DNA of 64,000 bases from Saprospiraceae bacterium (GTDB lineage: Bacteria; Bacteroidota; Bacteroidia; Chitinophagales; Saprospiraceae). Numbering within the stretch: position 1 is the stretch's first letter; every line of letters starts with the position of its first letter. Below, piece by piece: positions 36,469 through 44,821 of the stretch. Made by a program: the position numbers and the translations under genes. Below the pieces are notes generated by a model. It saw only the letters and a list, made by a program, of their open reading frames with translations. It searched no databases and was not told the origin of the DNA. Location: the NCBI GenBank assembly GCA_016714985.1, contig JADKBS010000022.1, positions 1 to 64,000 on the forward strand, in the 5' to 3' direction.

Positions 36469-39400
36469 TGCCAAAAAATAAGAAAGTAGCCGCACAGGAT
36501 GCAAACACATCGGTGGCTACGCAAGAGCAAGAGTCCACCACTGAGCAGCTTGCCCAAAAGAATGGAACAACCGAGCATACCAATGGTCAAGCCCCAGCGG
36601 AAAAAGCCGTTTCTTCTTCGAAGCCCACAAAGGATAATTCAACAAATCAGCAGGATCCGAAGGCCGACAAGGATGAAAATCAAGGTGCCAAGCAAGCGCT
36701 GGAAGCCCTCAACAAACAGGTAAGAGGAAGCAAAGGCAGAACTCGCCAGGATTGAAGCCGAAAAGGAAAGGGAATTGAAGGAAAGAGAAGAAGCAGCCAA
36801 CAAAGCGGCAGCAGAACAGGCCGAAGAAGAGAGAAGAGAAGCGGAGGAAGCCAAAGCTACTGCGGCAGCGGAAAAACGGCACGAAGCGGCCAAAAAGACT
36901 TGGAAAACAAAAAGAACTTACGAATGCAGAGACAGAAAGCTTCCAAGCGGTTCAAGCGCAGAAAGCAGCACAGCGGGAAGCTATTTCAGCATTATTTGAA
37001 AGCACAAAAGTTGATGCGCCGGCATTTTTGACAGATCCGGACGATGGATTAAAAGAAGCACTAAAAACCAGTAGCAAATTGACTTTTGAAGAAAACAATT
37101 TCTCCGAAGGATTAGACGCATACCGCACCCCGACCTTTTCCGGCTCGTATAATTTGGAAAGTTCGACTGACTTTTTCACCATGGAAGTACAACAGCAGGA
37201 GTTGCTTTACGACCGTGTTGGCCTGTTTAAAGGGATTGTAGTGGATTACAGCAAGGAGACTCCGATAGACCAAGGGTATCGCAATGTGGTGAAACACATC
37301 GTTAAGGACAAAAAAAAGAATGACGCCCGCAGCAAACCGGTCAGGGTGTTTTACAAAAAGCCAAGGCTGTCCGGTTTTTATGAAACAACTTATTCCTTTG
37401 AAGAGTCTCAAAGAAAAAGCCAGGAGACTGGTATTTTTAACTTGAGTTTTGGCTTGTCTGCAAGTTATAGCGGTCCCGTGGTCTCTGTGGGCGGGAAAGC
37501 AGGATTTTCTTATGGCAAGGAATCACTTACTGAAAAAAACTCCTTTTTCAAAGAGATTAGTATTGTTTCAAGCTTCTTTCTGCCCAAAATAGAACTGTCG
37601 TTTGATACCCTACAGGCCTGTGCATCCGATGATTTAATGGCCTACTTAGAAAAAGCACTTGGTGAAACGAACGAATTGAAACGATTTGACCAAGTCAATA
37701 CCATCCTATTGAGTTATGGGCAGTTCGTGCCTACGAGCCTGATCATCGGCGCCCGCCTCTACTCCTCCGATACCAAGAAAATAGAAGGCACGGATACCAT
37801 TGAGAATGTGCTGACCAAGTATAGCGCCGAATTCAAAGTTTCAGCTTCCGCAGGTAATTTTGAAGGAGGGGCGGAAGGCAAGATGAATAAGGAAGACAGC
37901 TCGAAAAGCAGCGAACAAAAAAAATCAGAAGCCCAAAGCCTACAATTCAACGCAGTGGGAGGTGAAGGGGCATTCATTGCCGAAAAAGAGCAATGGGTTG
38001 CATCTACGGCAGACTCAAAAGGTTGGGGCCTGGTCCGTTTTGACAACCTTGTGCCAGTTATTGACGTGTTGCCAGAAGATTTAAAAAATCGCTGTATCGA
38101 ATTGTTTGATTACATCGTAAATTACTATCCCATAGAGGAATTGTTGAGCAAAGGTGCCCATTTCCTCTTCCATAAAGGTTACTTCGAGCGTTTTGGCATG
38201 AAGGCCCGACCCAAGACTTTCCTAATTAAGAATACGCAGGGAGGGAAAAATGTGCTTGGTGTGAAAGCTGTTGAAGAATTTGAGAATAACCAGCAAGCCA
38301 CTATGTCACTGTACGATGGGGCAAGCGGCGATTTCCAGGAATGGTACATCACGAATGCTGGCAAGGTGATACTCAAAGCATCGTATGACAATTTGGCCAA
38401 GTTTGTACTTAGCATTGACAATAAGAAGACTCCTCCTCAACTTGTAATTACACAAGATGGTTATTTTGAAAATCAGGTGTGGTCTTTAGATGGAGGCTTG
38501 TTTAAGAATGTAATAACAAGTCATTATCTATCCTACGATGGCAATAATGTGAAGTTAGTAGAGGACTTGCAGATAGCCAAACAAACAACATGGATGTTGG
38601 TCACAGAGTCGGATTTGAACCAGCCCAAAAAGCCCAAATTGCCAGCTGCACAGACGGGGCAAGGCTTGAATCTCGCAGAGGTAGTTGAAGGTAGCGACAC
38701 CCTGGAAAGTAGTCAATGTTTAAAGGCAGGCAAATCACTGGTGTCGAAAAACAACCATGCTATGTTGACGCTTACAGCAGAAGGCATTCGCATAGAATGG
38801 GGTGAGGGCAGCAATGCTAAAAAAACAATTTGGCAGAAACCAATCGCTTCAGGCGTTGCAGCCAAAATTGGGATTTTGAATGGGGCATTCGTCGCAATGG
38901 ATGAGAATAACAAGGTCTTGGAAAACCTTGCACCCGGGGTGCGTAACCTCAAGGACATCCAATTGATGGATAGCGGTAATTTTGAAGCCATAGATGATAG
39001 CGGCGAGATTGTTTGGGAGAGCCAGTCTGTCGTGTATGCCAAAATTCAAAATACTGGTAATAAGGACGTTGTTTCTATTCTTCCAAAACTGGATTATGTT
39101 GCAGGCAGTGAATTGGGGTTGCAATCTTATGTTGGAGGCGATCACCAACTTTGGTATGTTAACCGAAAGCACAATATTGTATCTAAATATAGTAACGGCA
39201 ATCAAAAGTTAGCCATAACAGAGATAACCGGACTGGGATACTTGCGCCCTTTAATCAAGGAAAATATGAACTACCAGCTGTGGGATGTCCAGTCTGCCAA
39301 AAAAGCAGCGATTCAGAACAGAATCACGAAATCTAAATTGGATAAAGGGGCTACAATGGGATACCAAACTGGCGGCCATGTAGTACTAGAGATGATGGAT

Positions 39401-40075
39401 AAAAAGCCTATACTGGCGATTAAAGACAGCAGCGACGAAAAATGGGAATTGCTATACGACGAAAATCGCAAAGATGCAAATATGCTCATTGTGACAAAAA
39501 ATCCTCCCAGCTCAAGTAGTTTTATTAAGCATGAACAACTTTATAAAGATGGTTACTTCATGTTTGTATTTAGCGGTATCAAAACAAACGGGAAAAAAAT
39601 AGAAGCAGTCAGGCTGTCTCACAGAACTGACCCGAATTATAATTATAGTGGATACTATTTATTGTTTCTTGAATTTAAAACTACTGATGGCATGATTCTT
39701 TCTGCAGATATAGGTTCTCCTTCGAAGGAAGATCGTCAAAATTATGTATCCGACGGCCTAGGTTTTCCTGACTTGTTGTCTGCAGCTTACATTGACAACG
39801 ATACTGCTGAAATTAGTCTAATGCCGATGAAAGGCGATAAACTTAATTACTCCTTTCAATTTCAGACAAAGGACACCAATGGAAACACCACAAACTGTAG
39901 GGTTAATGGTTTTGAATTTGTAAACCCAAGTTTACCCTGGGACAGTAAGGATGGTATCACGACTATAGATACAGAGTGGGTAAGCGTACCAAAAGGAAAT
40001 AAAGTAATCGGTATTTCTTTCACCAAAATAAGCTTGGACAGACTTGGCCCTTGTTTGCTTAGTGTAAAAGAATAA
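36469..40075 (+). CDS. MACPF-like pore-forming protein with coiled-coil N-terminus and lectin modules (two frameshifts)
   Basis: The N-terminus (MPKNKKVAAQDANTS) is a polar disordered stretch, then a long charged coiled coil (EAKAELARIEAEKERELKER; AAAEQAEEERREAEEAKA). The frame changes near 36721 (removing one T gives NKQEEEAKAEL) and near 36894 (removing one A of AAAAA gives AAKRLGKQKELTNAE), then runs 37028-40075. A MACPF-like region follows: Gly/Ser strands SFGLSASYSGPVVSVGG, the signature-like YGQFVPTSLIIGARL (37715 onward), and the amphipathic SAEFKVSASAGNFEGG with SEAQSLQFNAVGGEG. Next is a beta-trefoil with QxW-like repeats (FQEWYI, NQVWSL), a bulb-type B-lectin (LVSKNNHAMLTL...GNFEAIDDSGEIVWES) and a second trefoil (HQLWYV, YQLWDV). 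No signal peptide. Probably a lectin-targeted pore-forming toxin; inference. Confidence 0.7.
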
Positions 40076-40179
40076 AAATAGTCCGAATATAAAACGCCAT
40101 TCATACCCGCAAAAGCCCGCTTTCTGATGGGCGGCCTTTTCAAGGGTTTGAAAAGTAAATTTATTTTGTTCCTTGTTGC

Positions 40180-40217
40180 AAACGCCTCAGGCACCTATTC
40201 GGATGTCTGGGGCGTTT
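40180..40217. terminator. Candidate hairpin terminator downstream of MACPF-like gene
   Basis: Stem AAACGCCTCAG (40180-40190) / CTGGGGCGTTT (40207-40217) with one G-T wobble and a 16-nt loop. No clear T-run follows, so terminator function is uncertain. The 40076-40355 spacer holds no gene. Confidence 0.4.
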
Positions 40218-40355
40218 CAATTCGTAGCTGCACTATTGCACAACTGTTCCTTGATTTCCTCCTTAGAATAGAAACCCGCTGTTCCAAGAATCCCAGCTAG
40301 TATGATAGCACAACTATCAACCAGTAGTGCTGTCCTTTGATTGCAGTTGAGATAG

Positions 40356-42680
40356 CTAGGGCTTCAATTTCGCCCTTTGCATCGGGTTCTTCACCGCCTC
40401 CTCCTTGTGCTTTTTATACACCTGAAACAACTTCGGCTGCGCCGGAACGGGGCGGGTGTTGTTCTTTTCATCAATATCCGCCGTCTCCCGATAGGGGTCG
40501 AGTTTAATGGCGGTCACCTGTTTTTCCTTCACGAAGGATTTGGTCACGGCGTTTTCGTTCTTGCGCCAGATTTCGGCGGGGATGCGCTCGATTTCCTTCG
40601 TGCCATCGGCAAAAGTCCATTCGATGATGAGGGGCATCACCATGCCGCCTTTGTTCGTGAAACGGAGTTCATAAAAATTCTTTTTGCCGAACTTTTCCTC
40701 CTTCTCTTTTTTGTCGAAGACCTCATCGTAAAGGACGACTTTCTGTTTCAATACAGAATCTGCGTTTTCCCAAGGCTTGTAAGTCGTGTAGAAGTCCACG
40801 AGGTCGGGGTCGGTCTCCACAGCAAATTGCATCCCGCTTTCCCGGTTCTTTATTTTTGAAATGTCTTGGAACGGCTCTTCGGCCTTGTTCGTATTGGTAA
40901 TTTCCTTGGGCTGGGGGTTGTTGTCCAGGTCCACTTTCAGCCAGGAAATGCTGTCCAATGCAATGTCCACTGGCTCTATTTCATAGAACCAGCCACGCCA
41001 GAACCAGTCGAGATCAACGCCGCTGGCGTCCTCCATCGTGCGGAAGAAATCGGCGGGCGTGGGGTGCTTGAAGGCCCAACGTTGGCAATACTCTTTGAAG
41101 GCTGCATCGAACAGCTCCCGGCCCATGATGGTCTCCCGAAGGATGTTGAGGCCAGCAGCGGGCTTTGCGTAAGCATTCGAGCCAAACTCAACGATATTGT
41201 CCGAATTGGTCATGATCGGCTCCAACTGGTCGGGGTTCGATTTCATGTACGGCACAATGGTATGCGCCGGGCCACGCCGCAGGTTCCAGTTGTTGTCGAA
41301 TTCGGCTTGTGCCAAAGTCTGTATGAACGTGTTCAACCCCTCGTCCATCCACGACCACTGGCGCTCGTCGGAGTTGATTATCATGGGGAAATAGTTGTGC
41401 CCCACCTCGTGTATGATGACGCCGATAGCACCGAGTTTGTTGCCTTCGGTGTAAGTCCCATCCTCCTCTGCCCGCCCGAAATTGAAGCAAATCATCGGGT
41501 ACTCCATCCCGCTGGATGCCTCCACGCTGATGGCCACGGGGTATGGGTACGGGATGCTGTATTGGCTGTAGGTCTTGAGGGTGTGCGCCACTGCACGGGT
41601 CGAGTAGCGGCTGTAAATTGGGTAGGCTTCCTTGCCGTAGTAGCTCATGCACATCACTTTTTTGCCGTTTTCGTTGTAATGCGGCACGGCGTCCCACACG
41701 AATTTCCGGCTAGCGCCCCAAGCGAAGTCCCGCACGTTTTCGGCTTTGTAGTGCCAGGTTTTCAGCTTTTTGCTGCGGCTGGCTTCGTTCTTCTTGGCTT
41801 CGTCCAGCGTCACGATTTCCACGGGCTCGGTGGCCGTTTGCGCCTTTTGCCAACGGTCAAGTTGCGCTTTCGTGAGCATTTTATCGTAGTTCTGGCATTC
41901 GCCCGTGGAGGCAATCATGTAATCGTCGGGCAGGGTCATTTTCACCTCGAAATTACCGAAGGTAAGCGCAAACTCGCCCCGTCCGGTGAACTGCTTGTTC
42001 TGCCAGCCCGTCACATCACTATACACGCAAAGCCTTGGGTACCATTGACTGATGGTGAAAATATAGTTGCCATCCTTCTCGAAATACTCATAGCCGCCCC
42101 TACCCCAGGGGCCTTTGATGCGGTTGACGAGCTTGTAGTTCCATTTCACGTTGAAGCTGAAAGTCTCGCCGGGCAGCAGTTTTTTCGGCAAGTCAACCTT
42201 CATCATGGTTTGGTTAATGGTGTATTTCAAAGGCTTTCCCGTTGCGTCAGTTATCGCCTCGATATTGTGGCCGTATTCGGTCAGGTCTTGCCACTGCTCC
42301 AGCATGTAGAGTGCCCTTTCGTCCATCACCTGCTCCATGCTGCTGCCATTGAAATGGTGCATGTCATTGAGGCCGACGTGCTGGTTTTCGTCCATTTGCA
42401 GCCAGAGGTAGCCCAGCGTGTGCGGCGACTGGTTGTGATAAGTGATTAGCTCCGTGCCGCTCAGCCGCTGGTTTTCGGTGTCCAACGTAGCGTCAATTTT
42501 ATAGTCGCAACGCTGCTGCCAATAATCAGGGCCGGGCGCACCATCAACGCCCCGGTAGGGCGTCGGGTCGGGCAGTACGTGTTCGAGTTGCTCGAATTTA
42601 TTGCCGTGGTTGGATTTGACTTGGGCCAGCACTGCGCCAGCGAAAAAAGTGAATGCGAGGAGGGTAATGCTATATTTCAT
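40356..42680 (-). CDS. M1 family metallopeptidase (gluzincin), copy A
   Basis: 774 residues from the ATG at 42680, where a signal peptide begins (MKYSITLLAFTFFAGAVLAQ). The M1 aminopeptidase-like zinc motif is HEVGH at 424-428 with the third ligand E447 (SWMDEG), the standard 18-residue spacing. The GxMEN-type substrate loop appears as SSGMEYPMICF. The N-terminal domain carries GAPGPDYWQQ and the C-terminal part is beta-rich without a T9SS tail. Probably an exported periplasmic peptidase. The start codon follows the HNH gene stop by one base, so translation is coupled. A full-length paralogue is encoded at 44822-47215. Confidence 0.92.
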   Translation of the reverse strand: MKYSITLLAFTFFAGAVLAQVKSNHGNKFEQLEHVLPDPTPYRGVDGAPGPDYWQQRCDYKIDATLDTENQRLSGTELITYHNQSPHTLGYLWLQMDENQHVGLNDMHHFNGSSMEQVMDERALYMLEQWQDLTEYGHNIEAITDATGKPLKYTINQTMMKVDLPKKLLPGETFSFNVKWNYKLVNRIKGPWGRGGYEYFEKDGNYIFTISQWYPRLCVYSDVTGWQNKQFTGRGEFALTFGNFEVKMTLPDDYMIASTGECQNYDKMLTKAQLDRWQKAQTATEPVEIVTLDEAKKNEASRSKKLKTWHYKAENVRDFAWGASRKFVWDAVPHYNENGKKVMCMSYYGKEAYPIYSRYSTRAVAHTLKTYSQYSIPYPYPVAISVEASSGMEYPMICFNFGRAEEDGTYTEGNKLGAIGVIIHEVGHNYFPMIINSDERQWSWMDEGLNTFIQTLAQAEFDNNWNLRRGPAHTIVPYMKSNPDQLEPIMTNSDNIVEFGSNAYAKPAAGLNILRETIMGRELFDAAFKEYCQRWAFKHPTPADFFRTMEDASGVDLDWFWRGWFYEIEPVDIALDSISWLKVDLDNNPQPKEITNTNKAEEPFQDISKIKNRESGMQFAVETDPDLVDFYTTYKPWENADSVLKQKVVLYDEVFDKKEKEEKFGKKNFYELRFTNKGGMVMPLIIEWTFADGTKEIERIPAEIWRKNENAVTKSFVKEKQVTAIKLDPYRETADIDEKNNTRPVPAQPKLFQVYKKHKEEAVKNPMQRAKLKP

Positions 42681-42681
42681 G

Positions 42682-43119
42682 TTAGGTGATTTTGTTTTGG
42701 GCAGGGTGGGCGCCAATGGCAATTAGCCCCTTCCTTGCATTGACGAGACCGGAACGGTTAAGCTCAAGTAAAACGGAAGTAGCACGACCAGTGGGTGTGG
42801 TAGCAATAATATGAGTGAGGTCCTCGCTCCATTTAAAGTGAGCTTTCCAGGAATCAATTCTTGGGTTAAAAAGCCTTACCAGCGTCCCATCCAATGGGTC
42901 TGGCCATTCAATATGTGCCCTTTTACCCATATTGCACCCATTACAGGAAAGCGCAACATTTTTTAGTTCGTGAGTTCCACCTTTCGCTTGAGGATAAATA
43001 TGCTCTAAATTAAAGTTATCGTGTGAGTAATCCAAAGGAAATTTACAATACTCGCAGTGGCGGTTGGCCCGGCGAATCACCACAAATCTTTGCTTTTCGG
43101 TGAATTTGTGCTTGCTCAT
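42682..43119 (-). CDS. HNH endonuclease
   Basis: 145 residues with a complete HNH zinc finger: CEYC (HCEYCKFPLDYS), the catalytic-type LEHIYPQAKGG, then the NVALSCNGCNMGKRAH block. Family members cut DNA in restriction, homing or phage contexts; the C-terminal half (IEWPDPLDGTLVRLFNPR) is seen in stand-alone HNH proteins of cyanobacteria and Bacteroidota. Its ATG overlaps the stop of the upstream small helical gene by 4 bp (ATGA), indicating a two-gene unit. The M1 peptidase gene starts one base after its stop. Confidence 0.88.
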   Translation of the reverse strand: MSKHKFTEKQRFVVIRRANRHCEYCKFPLDYSHDNFNLEHIYPQAKGGTHELKNVALSCNGCNMGKRAHIEWPDPLDGTLVRLFNPRIDSWKAHFKWSEDLTHIIATTPTGRATSVLLELNRSGLVNARKGLIAIGAHPAQNKIT

Positions 43120-43532
43120 AATTTAGGCTTAATAAACTCAGCGGCGACAACCTTTACATCTGTGTTTCGCAATTTGGCAAGCTCACCTATCAGCACAATT
43201 CTTTCAGCATTAAGTTCTTCCAGGTAATTAACAACAGTATGGAGGTCTTCCATTTCCTTTTCAGTTATCGTATTGTCTTCCATCTTTTCGTACAACTCGT
43301 TTTTATATTTCAACAAGGAAGAGGGAATCTTCTGTTTAATGAACTTTACCAACTGAGCCTCCCTTTCAGACTTAGTTGGCTGCTTCCGCAACGCCACTAC
43401 CTTCCCTATCTTACCCGCCAATTTCTCCAAGCTGTTGGTATCCAAATTGTCAAGGTTCTTAACCATTTCTTTGTAGCCTATTCCTTCCCGATTTGATGCA
43501 TCCAATGCTTGCATATTTTCTTTTTTTGACAA
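43116..43532 (-). CDS. Helical protein paired with HNH endonuclease, unrecognised
   Basis: 138 residues, predicted all-helical and charged, with 'LEKLAGKIGKVVALRKQPTK' and 'ITEKEMEDLHTVVNYLEELN'. No signal peptide or membrane helix. It overlaps the HNH gene by an ATGA junction and is therefore almost certainly its partner, perhaps a specificity, immunity or antitoxin-like factor. I do not recognise a named family. Codon use is more AT-rich than the flanking peptidase genes, which would fit acquisition as a cassette. Confidence 0.55.
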   Translation of the reverse strand: MSKKENMQALDASNREGIGYKEMVKNLDNLDTNSLEKLAGKIGKVVALRKQPTKSEREAQLVKFIKQKIPSSLLKYKNELYEKMEDNTITEKEMEDLHTVVNYLEELNAERIVLIGELAKLRNTDVKVVAAEFIKPKL

Positions 43533-43557
43533 ATTTACAAATTTTTAAAACAAGGGT

Positions 43558-44043
43558 TCAGAAACTAAACTCCCCCTCCACATCCCCTGCATTCAGCAGT
43601 TCCGTCTCCCGCCCCTTGCCGGGCAACAGTGCATAGACCATGTTCGTCTGCTCCTTGAATTTCTCGATGAGCAGGGAGTTCTTCACGTTGATTTTCTTTA
43701 TTTTTTGGGTAAAAACGGGCGTGGAAAACGTGGCCAATACTTGGTCGTTTTTTTGGCGAATGGATTGGAAAGTTAGGACTTGTTTGCCGTCGTTTACGCT
43801 CAGTTTGAGGTGCTTCAGCACATAATCGCCAATGGTCTTGCTGGCGGGCAAGGCGGCATTCGGGTCGCCTGTGAGGGTCGCCGTCAGGTCATCGGTGAAG
43901 AGATAAACCTTCACCTCGAAGGCTTTTTTTTCTTCAACGTAAACGACCTCCGTCACGCTCATTTTGAATTCGTGGTCGGCAGCACCGACTTGTCCCTGTG
44001 GGAAGGAGAAGAAGAATGGAAATAAGAATTTGATTATTAGCAT
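43558..44043 (-). CDS. DUF6702 family exported protein
   Basis: 161 residues from the ATG at 44043 (a GTG nine bases upstream is less likely). A signal sequence (LIIKFLFPFFFSFPQG) precedes a beta-sandwich-like domain starting HEFKMSVTEVVYVEEKKAF and ending with LLPGKGRETELLNAGD. This matches the DUF6702 family found next to HupE/UreJ and M1 peptidase genes in Bacteroidota. Periplasmic; function unknown. The order M1-HupE-DUF6702 on one strand suggests a shared role, possibly in metal or peptide handling. Confidence 0.72.
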   Translation of the reverse strand: MLIIKFLFPFFFSFPQGQVGAADHEFKMSVTEVVYVEEKKAFEVKVYLFTDDLTATLTGDPNAALPASKTIGDYVLKHLKLSVNDGKQVLTFQSIRQKNDQVLATFSTPVFTQKIKKINVKNSLLIEKFKEQTNMVYALLPGKGRETELLNAGDVEGEFSF

Positions 44044-44052
44044 ATTGCGCAC

Positions 44053-44166
44053 AACCCCTGACCCCTAAAGGGGAACCTAAACTGGGAAGTTTGTAGGTTA
44101 ATTTGATGATTTCGTGAAGTTACGATGTCATTGCGTCCGTGGGTTCCCCTTTAGGAGTCAGGGGTT
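44053..44166. repeat. 24-bp inverted repeat between DUF6702 and HupE genes
   Basis: Arms 44053-44076 and 44143-44166 (AACCCCTGAC...AAAGGGGAAC) are complementary with one mismatch, with a 66-bp spacer. The right arm includes the stop codon of the HupE/UreJ gene. Confidence 0.65.
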
Positions 44167-44751
44167 AAACACATTCTGCAAAATAAGCACCAGCGCCCCG
44201 CCGCCACCCAATCCTGAAACGTAAAGGTTCCAGTCTCGATGGGCGAATTTCAGCCATTGCGCCAGCAAAAAATACAGCCCGAAAAACACCGCAACAATCA
44301 TCAATTGCCCCACTTCGATGCCCACGTTAAAGGCAAAAAGCGGCAGCACGATATTGCCCGATTCACCCATGAGAGCCCCGAAATAATTGGCGAAGCCCAT
44401 GCCGTGTATCAAGCCAAAGAACAGTGCCAGCAGGTAGTTCGTTGAAACAGAGCGGGAAAACGTACCCTCATCCGACTTCTTCACGGTGATGTTATGCAGG
44501 CTCGTCAGCACGATAGTGACGGGGATGAGGAACTCCACCAAATCGCTCGGAACTTGCAAAATGTGCAGCCCGGCCAGCACCAGCGTCAGCGAATGGCCGA
44601 TGGTGAAGGCGGTGATGAGCACGAGCAGCTTCCGCCAGTCCGACCAACGATAGACGGCACAAAGCGTGACCACGAACAGCAGGTGGTCGAACGCCTTCGG
44701 GTCGGCGATGTGGTGGAAGCCGAGGCTTGCGAAGCTGAGGAATTCTGTCAT
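44158..44751 (-). CDS. HupE/UreJ family membrane protein
   Basis: 197 residues from the ATG at 44751 (MTEFLSFASLGFHHIAD); the earlier 16 codons lie in repeat sequence. About six membrane helices. The HupE/UreJ-2 signature is visible: GFHHIADPKAFDHLLF, FTIGHSLTLVLA and FGLIHGMGFANYFG, with His residues that in this family may bind nickel, cobalt or other metals. Relatives act as secondary metal transporters for hydrogenase or urease; no such enzymes are in the window. Probably co-transcribed with the M1 peptidase and DUF6702 genes. Confidence 0.85.
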   Translation of the reverse strand: MTEFLSFASLGFHHIADPKAFDHLLFVVTLCAVYRWSDWRKLLVLITAFTIGHSLTLVLAGLHILQVPSDLVEFLIPVTIVLTSLHNITVKKSDEGTFSRSVSTNYLLALFFGLIHGMGFANYFGALMGESGNIVLPLFAFNVGIEVGQLMIVAVFFGLYFLLAQWLKFAHRDWNLYVSGLGGGGALVLILQNVFNP

Positions 44752-44821
44752 TTGAGTTGAGAGTTTCGAGCTACGAGCTACGAGTAATGCCCGGCACAAC
44801 TCGAAACTCGCAACTCATGGC
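44752..44821. repeat. Short-word tandem/inverted repeat leader upstream of HupE gene
   Basis: Repeats of GAGCTACGAG and CTCGAAACTC words, also readable as inverted. The same words occur at 63243-63291 before the DinB-like gene and resemble the AACTCACAAC words at 28660-28690. Confidence 0.55.

Noticed and set aside
40866..42449. 527-codon plus-strand open frame
   Set aside because: Lies entirely antisense to the M1 peptidase with intact zinc motif; Val/His/Leu-rich composition is typical of an antisense shadow.
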